DNA of 42,531 nt from Alphaproteobacteria bacterium (GTDB taxonomy: Bacteria; Pseudomonadota; Alphaproteobacteria; CADEGL01): contig JAPLOM010000019.1 in the NCBI GenBank assembly GCA_026400755.1, forward strand, positions 1 through 42,531, in the 5' to 3' direction. Below, piece after piece: positions 17,901-26,549 of this stretch. The position numbers and the translations under genes were made by a program. The notes under the pieces were generated by a model, which searched no databases, had not been told where the DNA came from, and worked only from the letters and a program-made list of their open reading frames with translations. Position 1 is the stretch's first letter, and each line of letters opens with the position of its first letter.

Positions 17901-18508
17901 CTGTGGCCGCTCTGTTCCTGCGCTTCTGGGATCCGGAGACGGGCGCCGTCCGGATGGATGGCGCGGACTTGAAGAGCTTCAAGCTGGACGATCTGCGCAA
18001 ACGCATCGCGCTAGTGGCGCAGGACACGTATCTGTTCAACGACACGCTGCGTCACAACATCATGATCGCGCGGCCCGAAGCCAGCCAGGCCGAGCTGGAC
18101 GAGGCCGTGCGCCAGGCCGCGCTCCAAGACTTCGTCGAAGGTCTGCCCGAAGGGCTCGACACGCATGTGGGCGAGCGCGGCGCGCAGCTTTCCGGCGGCC
18201 AGCGCCAACGAGTCGCCATCGCGCGCGCGTTCCTGAAGCAGGCGCCGATCCTGATCCTGGACGAGGCAACCTCCCACCTCGACGCGCTCAGCGAGGCCGC
18301 GGTGCTAGAGGCGCTCGACCGGCTGATGCAGGGGCGCACCACGGTCGTCATCGCGCATCGGCTTTCGACCGTGCGCAAGGCGAACCGCATCGTGGTGCTG
18401 CGGGACGGCGGGCTGGTCGAGACCGGCACCCATACCGAGCTACTCGGGCGCGGTGGCCTCTATGCGCGGCTCGTGCAGCGCCAGTTGGCGGGCGCTGCGG
18501 CGGAGTAG
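14945..18508 (+). CDS. Full-length fused ABC exporter (TMD-NBD-TMD-NBD)
   Basis: A 1187-aa single-chain ABC transporter of the exporter (type IV) fold. Two six-helix membrane domains lie at about 10-300 and 600-890. Two nucleotide-binding domains follow at about 335-570 and 945-1180. Each has a Walker A (GGSGAGKST near 368, GPSGAGKST near 978), signature LSGGQRQR, Walker B with Glu (LVLDEALSSVD, LILDEATSHLD) and an H-loop (FAHRLS, IAHRLS), so both ATP sites look intact. In bacteria such proteins are usually encoded as two half-transporters (CydDC-like or MdlAB-like pairs), so the fusion is uncommon. The two halves are linked by an acidic spacer near 575-600. A good AAGGGG site precedes the ATG. 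Substrate (peptide, lipid, thiol or drug) cannot be told. Confidence 0.9.
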   Translation: MYFDKRLWALTIGVRGRVALGVLVGVLAAAVGVARLGLLGWLLALVIQGAPLDALIEPAALVAVVMLARGLLEYLRATLAHHTAALVQVNLRKTIYDQVVALGPAHFGRERTGDVVLSMVEGVEQLETYFGQYLPQLFVAALTPILIFLFLAWLDLPIAAILMVAALVTLIAPAAWHRMDSRNSIARQKAYGAFGAEFLDSLQGLVTLKAFGQSGSRAQLLAKKARDLFQTTMWVLGTNTLARGITDAGIAIGATVALGWGAFRVVEGAMPLSTLLIVLMLGVEVFRPLRELRSLLHQGMVGLSAAQGIFDILGAKPTIADAAASRAETLEPSVAFDDVIFGYPGGRRRALQGLTFTVRAGERVGIVGGSGAGKSTISKLLLRLYDPQSGAIRVGGKDLREISLRDLRALIAVVSQDSYLFHGTIEDNLRMGHPEATQAQLEEAARSANAHEFIARLPQGYQTVVGERGVRLSGGQRQRIAIARALLRDAPILVLDEALSSVDAENEQVIQEALDRLMVGRTTLVFAHRLSSIIGSDRILVVDQGRVAETGSHAELMRAGGLYQRLMSAQAQDKAPELILEDLPTVAAPEAREAEESAAPTEGVIRADGLGWFGLLGVLMKLVGPWWTRLVATFGLGVMRVAAFIGVGVLSALVVRAVRNGDPFTDILIGLAVVAPLAGILHWMESWIAHDMAYRLLAEMRIDIFRKLDALAPAYMTRRRTGDLLGIATHDVEMIEYFFAHTIAPAFVAIVVPATVLAILAGFGWPIAVALAPFLLYAGLSPVFLRRRIDELGSRAREGLGELNAFAVDSVQGLSDIVAFQDENRRGASFVEKAKAYVAIRLDFFRDLTLQTAAQEVVTGLGGLAVVLSGAWLVAAGSLDAGILPLLTILAMASFLPVSEIAQVGRQLADTLGSTRRVFAVHSEKPAVVDGPGAAPAKAEAPALEMAAVDFLYPGRRRRALSNVSFALPRGASVALVGPSGAGKSTVAALFLRFWDPETGAVRMDGADLKSFKLDDLRKRIALVAQDTYLFNDTLRHNIMIARPEASQAELDEAVRQAALQDFVEGLPEGLDTHVGERGAQLSGGQRQRVAIARAFLKQAPILILDEATSHLDALSEAAVLEALDRLMQGRTTVVIAHRLSTVRKANRIVVLRDGGLVETGTHTELLGRGGLYARLVQRQLAGAAAE

Positions 18509-18511
18509 CGT

Positions 18512-20089
18512 CTAACGATCCGCCGTCACGCCGTGCAGGCGCGCGATGTGCGCGTGGTAGTCGGCGACCTCGCGCTCCACGCGCGCCTTATCCCAGCCCA
18601 TGATCGGCGCCACCTCTTCGGCCGCGCGGCCGGCTGCTTCGCGCGCCATGGTCGCGGTCCAGCCCGCGCCCACGCGCCGGAATAGAAGGTCGGTCAGGCT
18701 GACCGGATGCTCGTGCGCGGCGGCGTGCCGCAATTGGCCGAGCGTCGCGCCGTCCCAGTGGTTTAAAAGACGCGGCCCGCCGTCCGGTTTCAGCTTGGTG
18801 GCATAGGAGATTTCGCGCGGTGCGCCGGATGGTGTCACGCGGGCCGAGACCGCCTGGCTCAACTCCGCGCCCGCGAAGCGATGGGTGATGATGTTGCCCG
18901 CGGTCAGCGCGAAGACGTTGGGCATGCCGTCTTCGGTCATGTCGTGCATGTGGCGCCAGCGCCGGCCCATGGGAATTTCGGGATCGTAGGTCTGCGGCCG
19001 CACGCCCGCCCAGGTGAACAGCACATCCTTGCGCTTAAGGTTCACGCCCGGAAGCAGATGGTTGGCCTCGCTGAGAAGGAATGCGACCTCGTCCTCGGTC
19101 GCGACGATCTCATCGTTGACGTCGCCGTCGAACAGCGTGTCGGTCGGCCCGATATAGTGCATGCCGCGCCACGGATAGATGTAGAGCGGGTTGCCGTCGC
19201 CGTAGGAGGTGATGATGCCCAAGGTCCGGCACTCGGGCGGCAGCTGCACCATGACGTGCGAGCCCTTGGTGCCGGTGATCCGCCGTGTGGCCTTGGGTGC
19301 CGCCAGCCGATTCACGCCGTCGATCCAGATGCCGGCTGCGTTCACCACGGCCTTGGCGTCCACGCGCGCGGTCTGGCCCGGCTCGGCAGCATCCGCCAAT
19401 TCGATCGACCAGACGTCGCCTTGACGGTGTAGCCCGCGCACCGGCGTGTGGTTGCGCACCACGGCACCCATGCACTCGGCGTCCAGCACGTTGTCCACCA
19501 CGATGCGCTCGGGCCATTCGAAGCGGTATTCACGGAACGACGCCACGGCCTTCAGCCGGTCGAAGTCGCGAATGCCGCTGATCAACGGCATGGTCTTGGC
19601 TTCGGCGGGCGACAGGCTGCGGTAGTCGAGCGGCACGTCCTTGGGCCCCAGCGCCCACAGCATGCGGAAGCCCAGGCTCACCTGCCAGGGCGCGTATTTG
19701 TCCGTGTCGTAGATCGGATAGAACCAGGTGTTGGCCTCGACCCGCTCCGGCATGGTGCGCGCGATGTGCGAGCGGCTGGCAGCGCACTCGCGCGCCTTGC
19801 GCACGCCCTTCAGAAACTGGCCGGGATGGCGCGCGAACTGCCAAAGGGGCGATGCGCCCGGCGCCATGTAGGCCAATCCGTCGCCAGGTTCGAGATAGCG
19901 GATGCCGCAGGCCAGCAAGCGGCCCGAGCGGCTGCTGGTGCCCGCGCCGAAGTCGCCTTTGTCGACCAGAAGGACGGCATGTCCCGCGGCGGCCAAATGC
20001 TGGGCGGCGCTGGACCCGATGGCACCGGCGCCGATCACAGCCACGTCGAATTTTCGTCCGTCGAGTTCCTTCAGCGGCGCGCGGGGCAT
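18512..20089 (-). CDS. FAD-dependent oxidoreductase, GlpD-like (DAO family)
   Basis: A 525-aa flavoprotein of the DAO superfamily. The dinucleotide-binding motif is VAVIGAGAIGSSAAQHLAAAG (about 15-35), followed by the FAD-contacting DKGDFGAGTSSRSGRLL (43-59). Its arrangement, including RYLEPGD, GTKGSHVMV, YIYPWRG, YIGPTDT and TWAGVRP, resembles aerobic glycerol-3-phosphate dehydrogenases. The C-terminal helical cap (about 400-520) is as in GlpD. It probably oxidises a small polyol phosphate or a related hydroxy/amine compound and feeds electrons to the quinone pool at the membrane. Its ATG lies 6 nt after the stop of the flavoprotein at 20096-22135, so they form one operon. This context leaves the true substrate open. 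Confidence 0.85.
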   Translation of the reverse strand: MPRAPLKELDGRKFDVAVIGAGAIGSSAAQHLAAAGHAVLLVDKGDFGAGTSSRSGRLLACGIRYLEPGDGLAYMAPGASPLWQFARHPGQFLKGVRKARECAASRSHIARTMPERVEANTWFYPIYDTDKYAPWQVSLGFRMLWALGPKDVPLDYRSLSPAEAKTMPLISGIRDFDRLKAVASFREYRFEWPERIVVDNVLDAECMGAVVRNHTPVRGLHRQGDVWSIELADAAEPGQTARVDAKAVVNAAGIWIDGVNRLAAPKATRRITGTKGSHVMVQLPPECRTLGIITSYGDGNPLYIYPWRGMHYIGPTDTLFDGDVNDEIVATEDEVAFLLSEANHLLPGVNLKRKDVLFTWAGVRPQTYDPEIPMGRRWRHMHDMTEDGMPNVFALTAGNIITHRFAGAELSQAVSARVTPSGAPREISYATKLKPDGGPRLLNHWDGATLGQLRHAAAHEHPVSLTDLLFRRVGAGWTATMAREAAGRAAEEVAPIMGWDKARVEREVADYHAHIARLHGVTADR

Positions 20090-20095
20090 CGGTCC

Positions 20096-22135
20096 TCACA
20101 AATCCTTGCAAAGGCGGAGGGAGTCGTAGATGGCGGCGTGGATGTTGCGCCCCGAGACTGCGTCGCCCACCCGGTAGAGCGCGAAGCGTCCCTGCGGATT
20201 GGCGGTAATGGTCTGTGGCCTTCCGGCCAAGATGGCCTCGTAATCGACCTCACCCAGGTTGGTCGAGCGCGGCTTGAGCGCGAAATAAAGCTCGTCCACC
20301 GGCAGGGCGCCGTGTTCGCCCACCACCTGATCCACCAGCCGTTCTTCCTCGGCGTCGGTGTAGTCGTTGCGCAGGATGGCGACTAGTTTGTTGCCCTCGC
20401 GCTGCACGCCGATCAGGCGCATGTCCGTGGTCATCACCACCTTGCGCTCGTAGAGGTTGCGGATGTGGATCGGGCGGCTGGTGATGCCCATGAGGGGCCC
20501 GATGCGCTGCTCCCACGTCGCCAGCTCGACCATCGCGCCGCGATCCGCCATGAATTCCGCCACGGATGCCGCTTGGTGGTCGCCGTAATCGTCATAGACC
20601 AGCACGTTTTCGGCCGGCGCGACCTTGCCGGAAAGAATGTCCCAACTGCTGGTGACCAGACCTGACGTAGCGGCGATTCCCAGATTGGGCCGCCCGCCGG
20701 TGGCGACGATGACGATGTCGGCCCGTTCGGCCTCCAAGGCCGCCGCCGTGGCCGGCGTGCCGAGGCGCAGATCGACGCCGCGCTTGCGCACCTGGCCATC
20801 GAGCCAGCGGGTGATGCCCGACAGACTTTCGCGGTGGCCGACCTTGGTCGCCAGATTGATCTGTCCGCCCGTGCGATCGGAGGCTTCGAACACCACCACG
20901 TCGTAGCCGCGCTCCGCGCACACGCGCGCGGCCTCCAGCCCTCCGGGGCCGGCGCCGGCGATTGCGACCTTCTTCTTCTTCGCGCTCTTCGGGATGACAT
21001 GCGGCATGGTCAGTTCGCGGCTGGTCGCCGGGTTCTGGATGCAGAGCGAGCCGCCGCCGGAATAGAGCCGGTCGATGCAATAGGCCGCGCCCACGCATTC
21101 GCGGATGTCGTCGGGCCGGCCTTCCATCAGCTTGCGCACCAGATGCGGGTCGGAGATGTGGCCGCGCGTCATGCCGACCATGTCGAGGTGCCCGTCCTCG
21201 ATCGCGCGCGTGGCCGTGGCCAGGTCGTTGATGCGCGAGGCCTGCATCACGGGCACGTTGACGGCGGCTTTCACGGCGCTGGCGAAATGGAGGTAGGGCG
21301 CCACCGGCCAGGCCATGTTGGGCGTCAGTTGCGCGTGCAGCATGTAGGTGAAGGAGCCGCCGCCGCTGACGTTCAGGAAATCGACCAGGCCGCGTTCGGC
21401 GTAGAAGCGCGCGATCTCCACGCACTGCTCGTTGTGCAGCCCTTCCTTCAGCAACTCGTCGCCCGACATGCGCACGCCGATGGGGAAGTCGTCGCCCACG
21501 ACGCGGCGCATTTCCTCCAGCGCCTCGCGGAAGAAGCGCAAGCGGTTCTCCAGATTGCCGCCATAGGCATCGGTGCGCTGGTTGTGAACGGGCGACCAGA
21601 ATTGGTCGACCAGCGTGCTGCCGTGGCACGAGACTTCGAGCCCGTCGAGACCGCCCTCCTTGCAGCGCCGCGCGGCCTGACCGAAATCCTTCACGATGCG
21701 GCGGATGTCCCAATCCTCGAGTTCCTTGGGATAGGTGTATTTGCGCCGCTCCATCGAGGCCGAGGGCGCCACCGACGGAATCCAGTCGGCCAGCGACCAG
21801 TTCGCCCATTTGCCCATATGGGCGATCTGCACCATCACCTTGGCGCCATGCTTGTGCACGGCATCCGCCATCAGCGCGAAGTCGGGGATGATCGAATCGT
21901 CGGCCGCGTGCAGGGCGCCCCATTCGGTGCGCGAATCGGCGGAGATGCCGGTCGAGCCGCCGAACACGGTCAGGCCGATGCCGCCCTTGGCCTTTTCTTC
22001 CTGATAGGCCCGGTAACGTTCTTTCGGTTTGCCGTTCTCATCATAGGCCGGCGCATGGCCGGTGCTCATGATCCGGTTACGGATCGTCAGTTTCTTGATG
22101 GTGAGCGGCTTCAGCAGCGCATCGTATTGGCCCAT
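20096..22135 (-). CDS. Trimethylamine dehydrogenase/2,4-dienoyl-CoA reductase-like flavoprotein
   Basis: A 679-aa protein with an N-terminal old-yellow-enzyme FMN barrel (about 1-335) and a C-terminal FAD/NAD(P) domain starting at AIAGAGPGG (about 391-399), with a second Rossmann segment near 480-560. This is the layout of trimethylamine/dimethylamine dehydrogenases, histamine dehydrogenase and N-methylproline demethylases. It likely oxidatively demethylates an N-methyl compound. The 4Fe-4S loop between the domains reads C347-V-G-A350-A-Y-C353 with C365; the second ligand of the usual CxxCxxC motif is Ala. The ATG at 22135 begins family sequence (GQYDALLKPLTIKKL); in-frame upstream starts are not supported. 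It heads an operon with the GlpD-like gene, divergent from the URC operon. Confidence 0.88.
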   Translation of the reverse strand: MGQYDALLKPLTIKKLTIRNRIMSTGHAPAYDENGKPKERYRAYQEEKAKGGIGLTVFGGSTGISADSRTEWGALHAADDSIIPDFALMADAVHKHGAKVMVQIAHMGKWANWSLADWIPSVAPSASMERRKYTYPKELEDWDIRRIVKDFGQAARRCKEGGLDGLEVSCHGSTLVDQFWSPVHNQRTDAYGGNLENRLRFFREALEEMRRVVGDDFPIGVRMSGDELLKEGLHNEQCVEIARFYAERGLVDFLNVSGGGSFTYMLHAQLTPNMAWPVAPYLHFASAVKAAVNVPVMQASRINDLATATRAIEDGHLDMVGMTRGHISDPHLVRKLMEGRPDDIRECVGAAYCIDRLYSGGGSLCIQNPATSRELTMPHVIPKSAKKKKVAIAGAGPGGLEAARVCAERGYDVVVFEASDRTGGQINLATKVGHRESLSGITRWLDGQVRKRGVDLRLGTPATAAALEAERADIVIVATGGRPNLGIAATSGLVTSSWDILSGKVAPAENVLVYDDYGDHQAASVAEFMADRGAMVELATWEQRIGPLMGITSRPIHIRNLYERKVVMTTDMRLIGVQREGNKLVAILRNDYTDAEEERLVDQVVGEHGALPVDELYFALKPRSTNLGEVDYEAILAGRPQTITANPQGRFALYRVGDAVSGRNIHAAIYDSLRLCKDL

Positions 22136-22264
22136 GGCGTGTCCCCCCGACCAAGATGTCCCGCATCCATTTGACCCCATTGCGGGCCGGGAACGGAAGC
22201 TCTGGCTCAAGCCGCATATTCATTATAAGTTCTTGCGCTTCCCACAGCCTGGACCGGCCAAAGG

Positions 22265-22283
22265 GCGGCCCTTCGGGGGCCGC
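22265..22283. other. GC-rich hairpin in divergent intergenic region
   Basis: GCGGCCC and GGGCCGC form a 7-bp perfect stem with a 5-nt loop in the 183-bp space between the divergent flavoprotein and URC operons, 36 nt before the URC1-type start. It could be a leader-RNA hairpin or a protein site. No T tract follows. Confidence 0.35.
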
Positions 22284-22318
22284 TGCGGGTGACGGTCTTT
22301 TCAGCGTGGAGGCAAAGC

Positions 22319-23572
22319 GTGGCAGACGGCAAGCCGTCACCGAAACACATCATCCTGACTTCGCACCCCGACAAGCGGGTGAAGAAGGCGGGCGCGATCC
22401 ACTGGGGCGCGCTGTCGTCGCAGGAACGCGGCCCCATCGTCGGCACGGTGACGAATCCGGCCGACCGCAACGTCATCGGCACGCACGCGGGCTCCTACGG
22501 CGTCTATCGCGCTCTGGCCGTGGCCGCGGGCGATCTCGATCCCGCCTGGCGCCCGGACCTGACCAACACCGAACCGGCCGAGCCCATCGGACCCTACGAG
22601 CAATGGTCAATGGCCGGACGCATCGTCTCGCTCGATCCCTGGGGCCATATGGTCGCGCAGGTCTTCGCGGCGGACTTGAAGGCCGGGCGCGACATCCGGC
22701 CGACCATCGCGGTGACCAAGGCGCATATCAACATGCCCGAGCTGAAAGACGCCGTGTGTGCCGGGCGCCTCAAGCCCGATGGCGAAATTCTGGCCGAGAA
22801 CGGCGACATCCGCGTCACTAAGGCCGCGATCGATCCGGTCTGGTATCTGCCCGGCCTGGCGGAGCGTTTCGGTATCACCGAACAGACGCTGCGGCGCGCC
22901 TTGTTCGAACAGACGGGCGGCATGTATCCGGAACTGGTCACGCGTTCCGACCTCAAAGTCTTTCTGCCACCCGTAGGCGGCGTGTCGGTCTACATCATGG
23001 GCGACGCGGCCGCGCTGGCCGACACCAAGAAGACGGTGGCTTGCCGCGTTCATGACGAATGCAACGGTTCCGACGTGTTCGGTTCGGACATCTGCACCTG
23101 CCGGCCCTATCTGGCTCACGGCATCGAGGTGTGTGTGGCGACGGCGCAAGCTGGCGGCGTCGGCGTCATCGTCTACAACCGCAAGGAAGGCCGCGCGCTC
23201 GGCGAGGTGACCAAGTTCCTGGTCTACAACGCGCGCAAGCGCCAGCCCGGCGGCGACAGCGCGCGCGCCTATTTCGAACGCACCGAGTGCGTGGCGGGCG
23301 TGCAGGACGTGCGCTTCCAGGAGCTGATGCCCGATGTGCTGAACTGGCTCGGAATCCAGCGCATCGACCGTCTCGTGTCGATGAGCAACATGAAGTACGA
23401 CCAGATCGTGGCCCAGGGCATCGCGGTGGGCGAACGGATATCTATCCCGGACGAGCTGGTTCCCCCCGACGCCCATGTCGAGATGGAAGCCAAGAAGGCG
23501 GCGGGCTATTTCACCGAAGCGCCGATCTCCTCCGACCTCGCGGCCGTGAAGGGCCGCGGCCTCAAGGAATAG
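22319..23572 (+). CDS. GTP cyclohydrolase II-like URC1-type protein
   Basis: A 417-aa protein. The C-terminal part (about 205-400) is homologous to GTP cyclohydrolase II (RibA). The zinc ligands C248, C259 and C261 in ECNGSDVFGSDICTC have the spacing of RibA, and GVIVYNRKEGRALGEV matches the following core. About 200 residues precede this domain, which RibA lacks but URC1 proteins of the uracil-catabolic (URC) pathway have. In yeast, URC1 is needed to break down uracil nucleotide to urea; its exact reaction is not settled. The GTG at 22319 was chosen because GGAGG lies 6 nt upstream; a GTG 30 nt earlier is possible. It is followed 2 nt later by the DUF1688 gene. A riboflavin role is unlikely in this setting. 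Confidence 0.88.
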   Translation: MADGKPSPKHIILTSHPDKRVKKAGAIHWGALSSQERGPIVGTVTNPADRNVIGTHAGSYGVYRALAVAAGDLDPAWRPDLTNTEPAEPIGPYEQWSMAGRIVSLDPWGHMVAQVFAADLKAGRDIRPTIAVTKAHINMPELKDAVCAGRLKPDGEILAENGDIRVTKAAIDPVWYLPGLAERFGITEQTLRRALFEQTGGMYPELVTRSDLKVFLPPVGGVSVYIMGDAAALADTKKTVACRVHDECNGSDVFGSDICTCRPYLAHGIEVCVATAQAGGVGVIVYNRKEGRALGEVTKFLVYNARKRQPGGDSARAYFERTECVAGVQDVRFQELMPDVLNWLGIQRIDRLVSMSNMKYDQIVAQGIAVGERISIPDELVPPDAHVEMEAKKAAGYFTEAPISSDLAAVKGRGLKE

Positions 23573-23574
23573 GC

Positions 23575-24783
23575 GTGGCGGCCGCGCTCGCATATCTGCG
23601 CTCGTCCGCCGCTGTGCGCGAGCGCACGCACCGGCTGTTGTCGGCGGCGGAGCGGGACGAGTTGGCTCATTTCGCCGTGGACGGCGCGCGCATGGCGCCG
23701 CTGGCTGATTATGTGATCGAGACGATCCGCGCGCGCTATCCCACGCTGGATGTGCCCTACCACAGCCGCTGGCGCCATTTCGAAGTGGGCGGCACAGACC
23801 GCTGGGCGGAGTTGCGCGCGCGCTTGAAAGGCGCGGACGAGATCGCCCGCGCGCGGTTCGACCTCGTGATCCCCAGCGTCCTGCTCGATGCCGGAGCGGG
23901 ACCGTCCTGGAACTATCGTGACGCGGACGGTGGCGTTCACGCGCGCTCGGAAGGTTTGGGCGTGGCCACGCTGCGGATGTTCGCGGGCGGCTTGTTCTCG
24001 GCCGATTCCGGAAATCCGTTGCGCGCCGACGCGGCGCGGCTGGAGGCCTTGGAGGATTTGGACCTGGCGCAAGGCTTCCAGGCAGGGCCGGACAATCTTC
24101 TGACCGGCCTGCCGGGCCGTGCGAATCTGATGCGCCGTCTGGGCGCCGCGGTTCGTGCGCGGCCAGAGCTTTTCCCCGGTGGCCGCGTCGGCGGATTGTT
24201 CGACACGATCAAGGCGCGCGCGCAGGAACGCGCCATCGCGGCGCCCGCGATCCTGGAGGTGATGCTGGAAGCGCTGGGTCCCATTTGGCCCGGACGGATC
24301 GAACTGGATGGCGTCAATCTGGGTGACGTCTGGCGTCACCGCGCGATGCGCACCGGCGACGCGACCGATGGCCTCGTGCCATTCCACAAGCTGTCCCAGT
24401 GGCTGACCTACTCATTGGTCGAACCGCTGGAGGAGGCAGGCATCGCGGTGAGCAATCTCGACGGGCTCACCGGCCTGGCCGAGTACCGCAACGGCGGCCT
24501 GTTCATCGACGGCGGCGTGCTGCGCTTCAAGGATGCCCGGGCCGCGGCGAAATCCCATGCGGTCGATTCCGAACTGGTGGTCGAATGGCGCGCGCTGACC
24601 GTGGCGCTGCTCGACCGCGTGGCGGACGCCATCAGGTCCAAGCTCGGGTTCGATGCGGAATCCCTGCCGCTTGCCAAGGTGCTGGAGGGCGGCACCTGGG
24701 CAGCGGGGCGGCGTCTGGCGGCGGAAAAGCGCGCGGGCGGCGCGCCACCTATCCGCATCGCCAGCGACGGTACGGTATTCTAG
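23575..24783 (+). CDS. DUF1688 family protein, URC4-type uracil catabolism
   Basis: A 402-aa DUF1688 protein, the family of yeast URC4. Characteristic stretches include RWRHFEVGG (near 62), the segment [20 protein letters not shown] (near 97-116), [18 protein letters not shown] (near 124-141), and LYDTIKA-like [15 protein letters not shown]4 is required in the URC pathway for pyrimidine ring breakdown, but no chemistry is established for it. The conserved Trp/Asp-rich segments suggest an enzyme. It starts with GTG at 23575, 2 nt after the URC1-type stop, and is followed after 29 nt by the uracil phosphoribosyltransferase. Family assignment rests on the conserved segments together with the three-gene context. 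Confidence 0.87.
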   Translation: MAAALAYLRSSAAVRERTHRLLSAAERDELAHFAVDGARMAPLADYVIETIRARYPTLDVPYHSRWRHFEVGGTDRWAELRARLKGADEIARARFDLVIPSVLLDAGAGPSWNYRDADGGVHARSEGLGVATLRMFAGGLFSADSGNPLRADAARLEALEDLDLAQGFQAGPDNLLTGLPGRANLMRRLGAAVRARPELFPGGRVGGLFDTIKARAQERAIAAPAILEVMLEALGPIWPGRIELDGVNLGDVWRHRAMRTGDATDGLVPFHKLSQWLTYSLVEPLEEAGIAVSNLDGLTGLAEYRNGGLFIDGGVLRFKDARAAAKSHAVDSELVVEWRALTVALLDRVADAIRSKLGFDAESLPLAKVLEGGTWAAGRRLAAEKRAGGAPPIRIASDGTVF

Positions 24784-24812
24784 GGCAACGACGGAAACAT
24801 AACGGGGGCGAC

Positions 24813-25445
24813 ATGCCGGGGAACGTTCACGTCATCGACCATCCGGTCGTGCAACACAAACTGACGCGCATGCGGCGCAAAGAGACGGACAGCGCCGAAT
24901 TCCGCCGGCTGTTGCGCGAGATCAGCCTTCTGTTCGCCTATGAGGTGACGCGCGACTTGCCCGTCACCACGACGGAGATCGAGACGCCCGTCGCGCGCAT
25001 GATGGCGCCCGTCCTGGCCGACCGCTCCATGTGCTTCATCTCGATTCTACGCGCGGGCAACGGCATCGTGGATGGCATGCTGGAGGTGCTGCCCAACGCG
25101 CGCGTCGGCCATGTCGGCCTCTACCGCGATCCCGAAACCCTGGTGGCCATCGAGTATTACTTCAAGGTGCCGGAGGATGCCGACCAGCGCCACATGGTGG
25201 TCGCCGATCCCATGCTGGCGACGGCGAACTCGGCCATCGCCGCCATCCGCCGGCTGAAGGAGATCGGCCCCTTGTCGCTGAAGCTGGTCTGCCTGGTCGC
25301 GGCGCCCGAGGGCATCGCCGCGTTCCAGGCCGAGCACCCGGATGTGCCGATCTACACCGCTGCGATCGACGAGCGGTTGAACGAACACGGTTACATCGTG
25401 CCGGGCTTGGGCGACGCGGGCGACCGTATCTTCGGCACCAAGTAG
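24813..25445 (+). CDS. upp: Uracil phosphoribosyltransferase
   Basis: A 210-aa UPRT that converts uracil and PRPP to UMP and pyrophosphate in the cytoplasm. Family features are visible: the [15 protein letters not shown] segment (about 76-90), the PRPP loop [10 protein letters not shown] (132-141; usual members have GGS after DPMLAT), and the uracil-binding C-terminus [17 protein letters not shown]. Normal length. It lies directly behind the URC1- and URC4-type genes, as URC6 function does in the pathway. It therefore likely supplies the nucleotide that the URC proteins degrade, in addition to or instead of salvage. The A/N for G/G exchange in the PRPP loop may mark this catabolic subgroup. 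Confidence 0.95.
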   Translation: MPGNVHVIDHPVVQHKLTRMRRKETDSAEFRRLLREISLLFAYEVTRDLPVTTTEIETPVARMMAPVLADRSMCFISILRAGNGIVDGMLEVLPNARVGHVGLYRDPETLVAIEYYFKVPEDADQRHMVVADPMLATANSAIAAIRRLKEIGPLSLKLVCLVAAPEGIAAFQAEHPDVPIYTAAIDERLNEHGYIVPGLGDAGDRIFGTK

Positions 25446-25459
25446 GGAGGATTCGCGCG

Positions 25460-25933
25460 ATGGCGAATGCGAAGGGACCGGCGTTCGATCCGAAGACCGT
25501 GGCGGAGCACACGGGATCCACCTATCCCGAGCCGTTCCGCTCCCAGGTGGCGGGCCGCGCCAAGCGGCGCTTGGGCGATGCGTTCGGATTGACGCAGTTC
25601 GGCGTCAACCTGGCGACCTTGCCGCCTGGCTGCCCGGCCTCCATGCGTCATTGGCACTCGCACGAGGACGAGTTCATCTACATGGTCGAGGGCGAGCTGG
25701 TGCTGGTGACTGATGCCGGGGAGCAAGTCCTCAAACCCGGCATGGTCGCGGGCTTCCGGGCGGGAAAGGCGGACGGCCACCGTTTGATCAACCGCACCGA
25801 CAAACCCGCCGTTTATCTGGAGGTGGGCGGGCGCGACCTGAACGACGTCTGCGAGTATCCCGACATCGACATGCGCGCCGAGCCGTTCCAGGGCGGCTCG
25901 CGCTACGTCCACAGGGACGGCACGCCGTACTGA
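25460..25933 (+). CDS. Cupin-domain protein
   Basis: A 157-aa single-domain cupin. Motif 1 is HWHSHEDEFIYMVEGELVL (about 69-87, with two His and a Glu that can bind metal), motif 2 is PGMVAGFRAGKADGHRLIN (about 96-114). Such small cupins may be metal-dependent isomerases, dioxygenases or hydrolases, or sugar/ligand binders. It follows upp by 14 nt with a strong GGGAGG site, so it belongs to the URC operon. A role in a late step, such as on a 3-hydroxypropionate or ureido intermediate, is speculation. Its stop codon directly touches the stop of the convergent DUF1989 gene (TGATCA). Confidence 0.85.
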   Translation: MANAKGPAFDPKTVAEHTGSTYPEPFRSQVAGRAKRRLGDAFGLTQFGVNLATLPPGCPASMRHWHSHEDEFIYMVEGELVLVTDAGEQVLKPGMVAGFRAGKADGHRLINRTDKPAVYLEVGGRDLNDVCEYPDIDMRAEPFQGGSRYVHRDGTPY

Positions 25934-26539
25934 TCAATCCACCTCGAAATGCGCGTCCACCGGCCCGCCCGTGCCGTTGACCGGGATTTGTCCGAGATCG
26001 TAGGGGCAGGCCGACATGGCGACGACGCAGTCCATCGCGGCGCGCAGGATCATGTAGTCGCCGGGCTTGCTGACGGGCGGCGCGAAGCCGATGCGCCCGT
26101 CGGGCAGCACGGGGCAGTTCTGCCAGAGGTTGAACGGCTGGGGCGGCGGGTAGGGCGGCGACGCGATGCCGGCTTCCTTCAGTGCATTGGCGAAGTTCTC
26201 GCCGCAACTGTCGTGATGCCCCACGAACCCGTCCAGACGATAACGGTGCTCGTCGCAGCACGGATAGGTGGTGTCGTGTGCGCCCGGCGAATGGTCCTCG
26301 ATCATGGTCAGGATCGGCCGCCGCCGCCACGTCACGAAGCTCTCATTCAAGGCGGGCACCAGCCGCTTCACGTAGCTGTGCGTGTGGCACATAGACATGA
26401 ACTCGGCCGGGTCGTCCGCAGTCACCGCCCACATATCCACCACCTGGGTGCCGTGGGTGTTGATGACTTTGAGTTGCTGACCGGCCTTGAGGTGTGCGGC
26501 CGCGCCTTTGCGTGCCGGGATGCGTTGACGCTCGGCCAT
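25934..26539 (-). CDS. DUF1989 (urea carboxylase-associated type) protein
   Basis: A 201-aa DUF1989 protein. Family hallmarks include NTHGTQVVDMWAVTADD, CHTHSYVK, YPCCDEHRYR, GHHDSCGENFANAL, FNLWQNCPV and MDCVVAMSACPYD, giving many conserved His and Cys residues likely to hold zinc. DUF1989 proteins occur beside urea carboxylase genes; two of them (CgdA/CgdB) were shown to act as carboxyguanidine deiminase. This one stands alone, 10 nt downstream of an amidohydrolase start on the same strand and tail-to-tail with the URC operon. A deiminase or amidine-handling role in nitrogen release is a reasonable guess. No urea carboxylase or allophanate hydrolase gene is in the window. Confidence 0.85.
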   Translation of the reverse strand: MAERQRIPARKGAAAHLKAGQQLKVINTHGTQVVDMWAVTADDPAEFMSMCHTHSYVKRLVPALNESFVTWRRRPILTMIEDHSPGAHDTTYPCCDEHRYRLDGFVGHHDSCGENFANALKEAGIASPPYPPPQPFNLWQNCPVLPDGRIGFAPPVSKPGDYMILRAAMDCVVAMSACPYDLGQIPVNGTGGPVDAHFEVD

Positions 26540-26549
26540 CTGTGCCTCC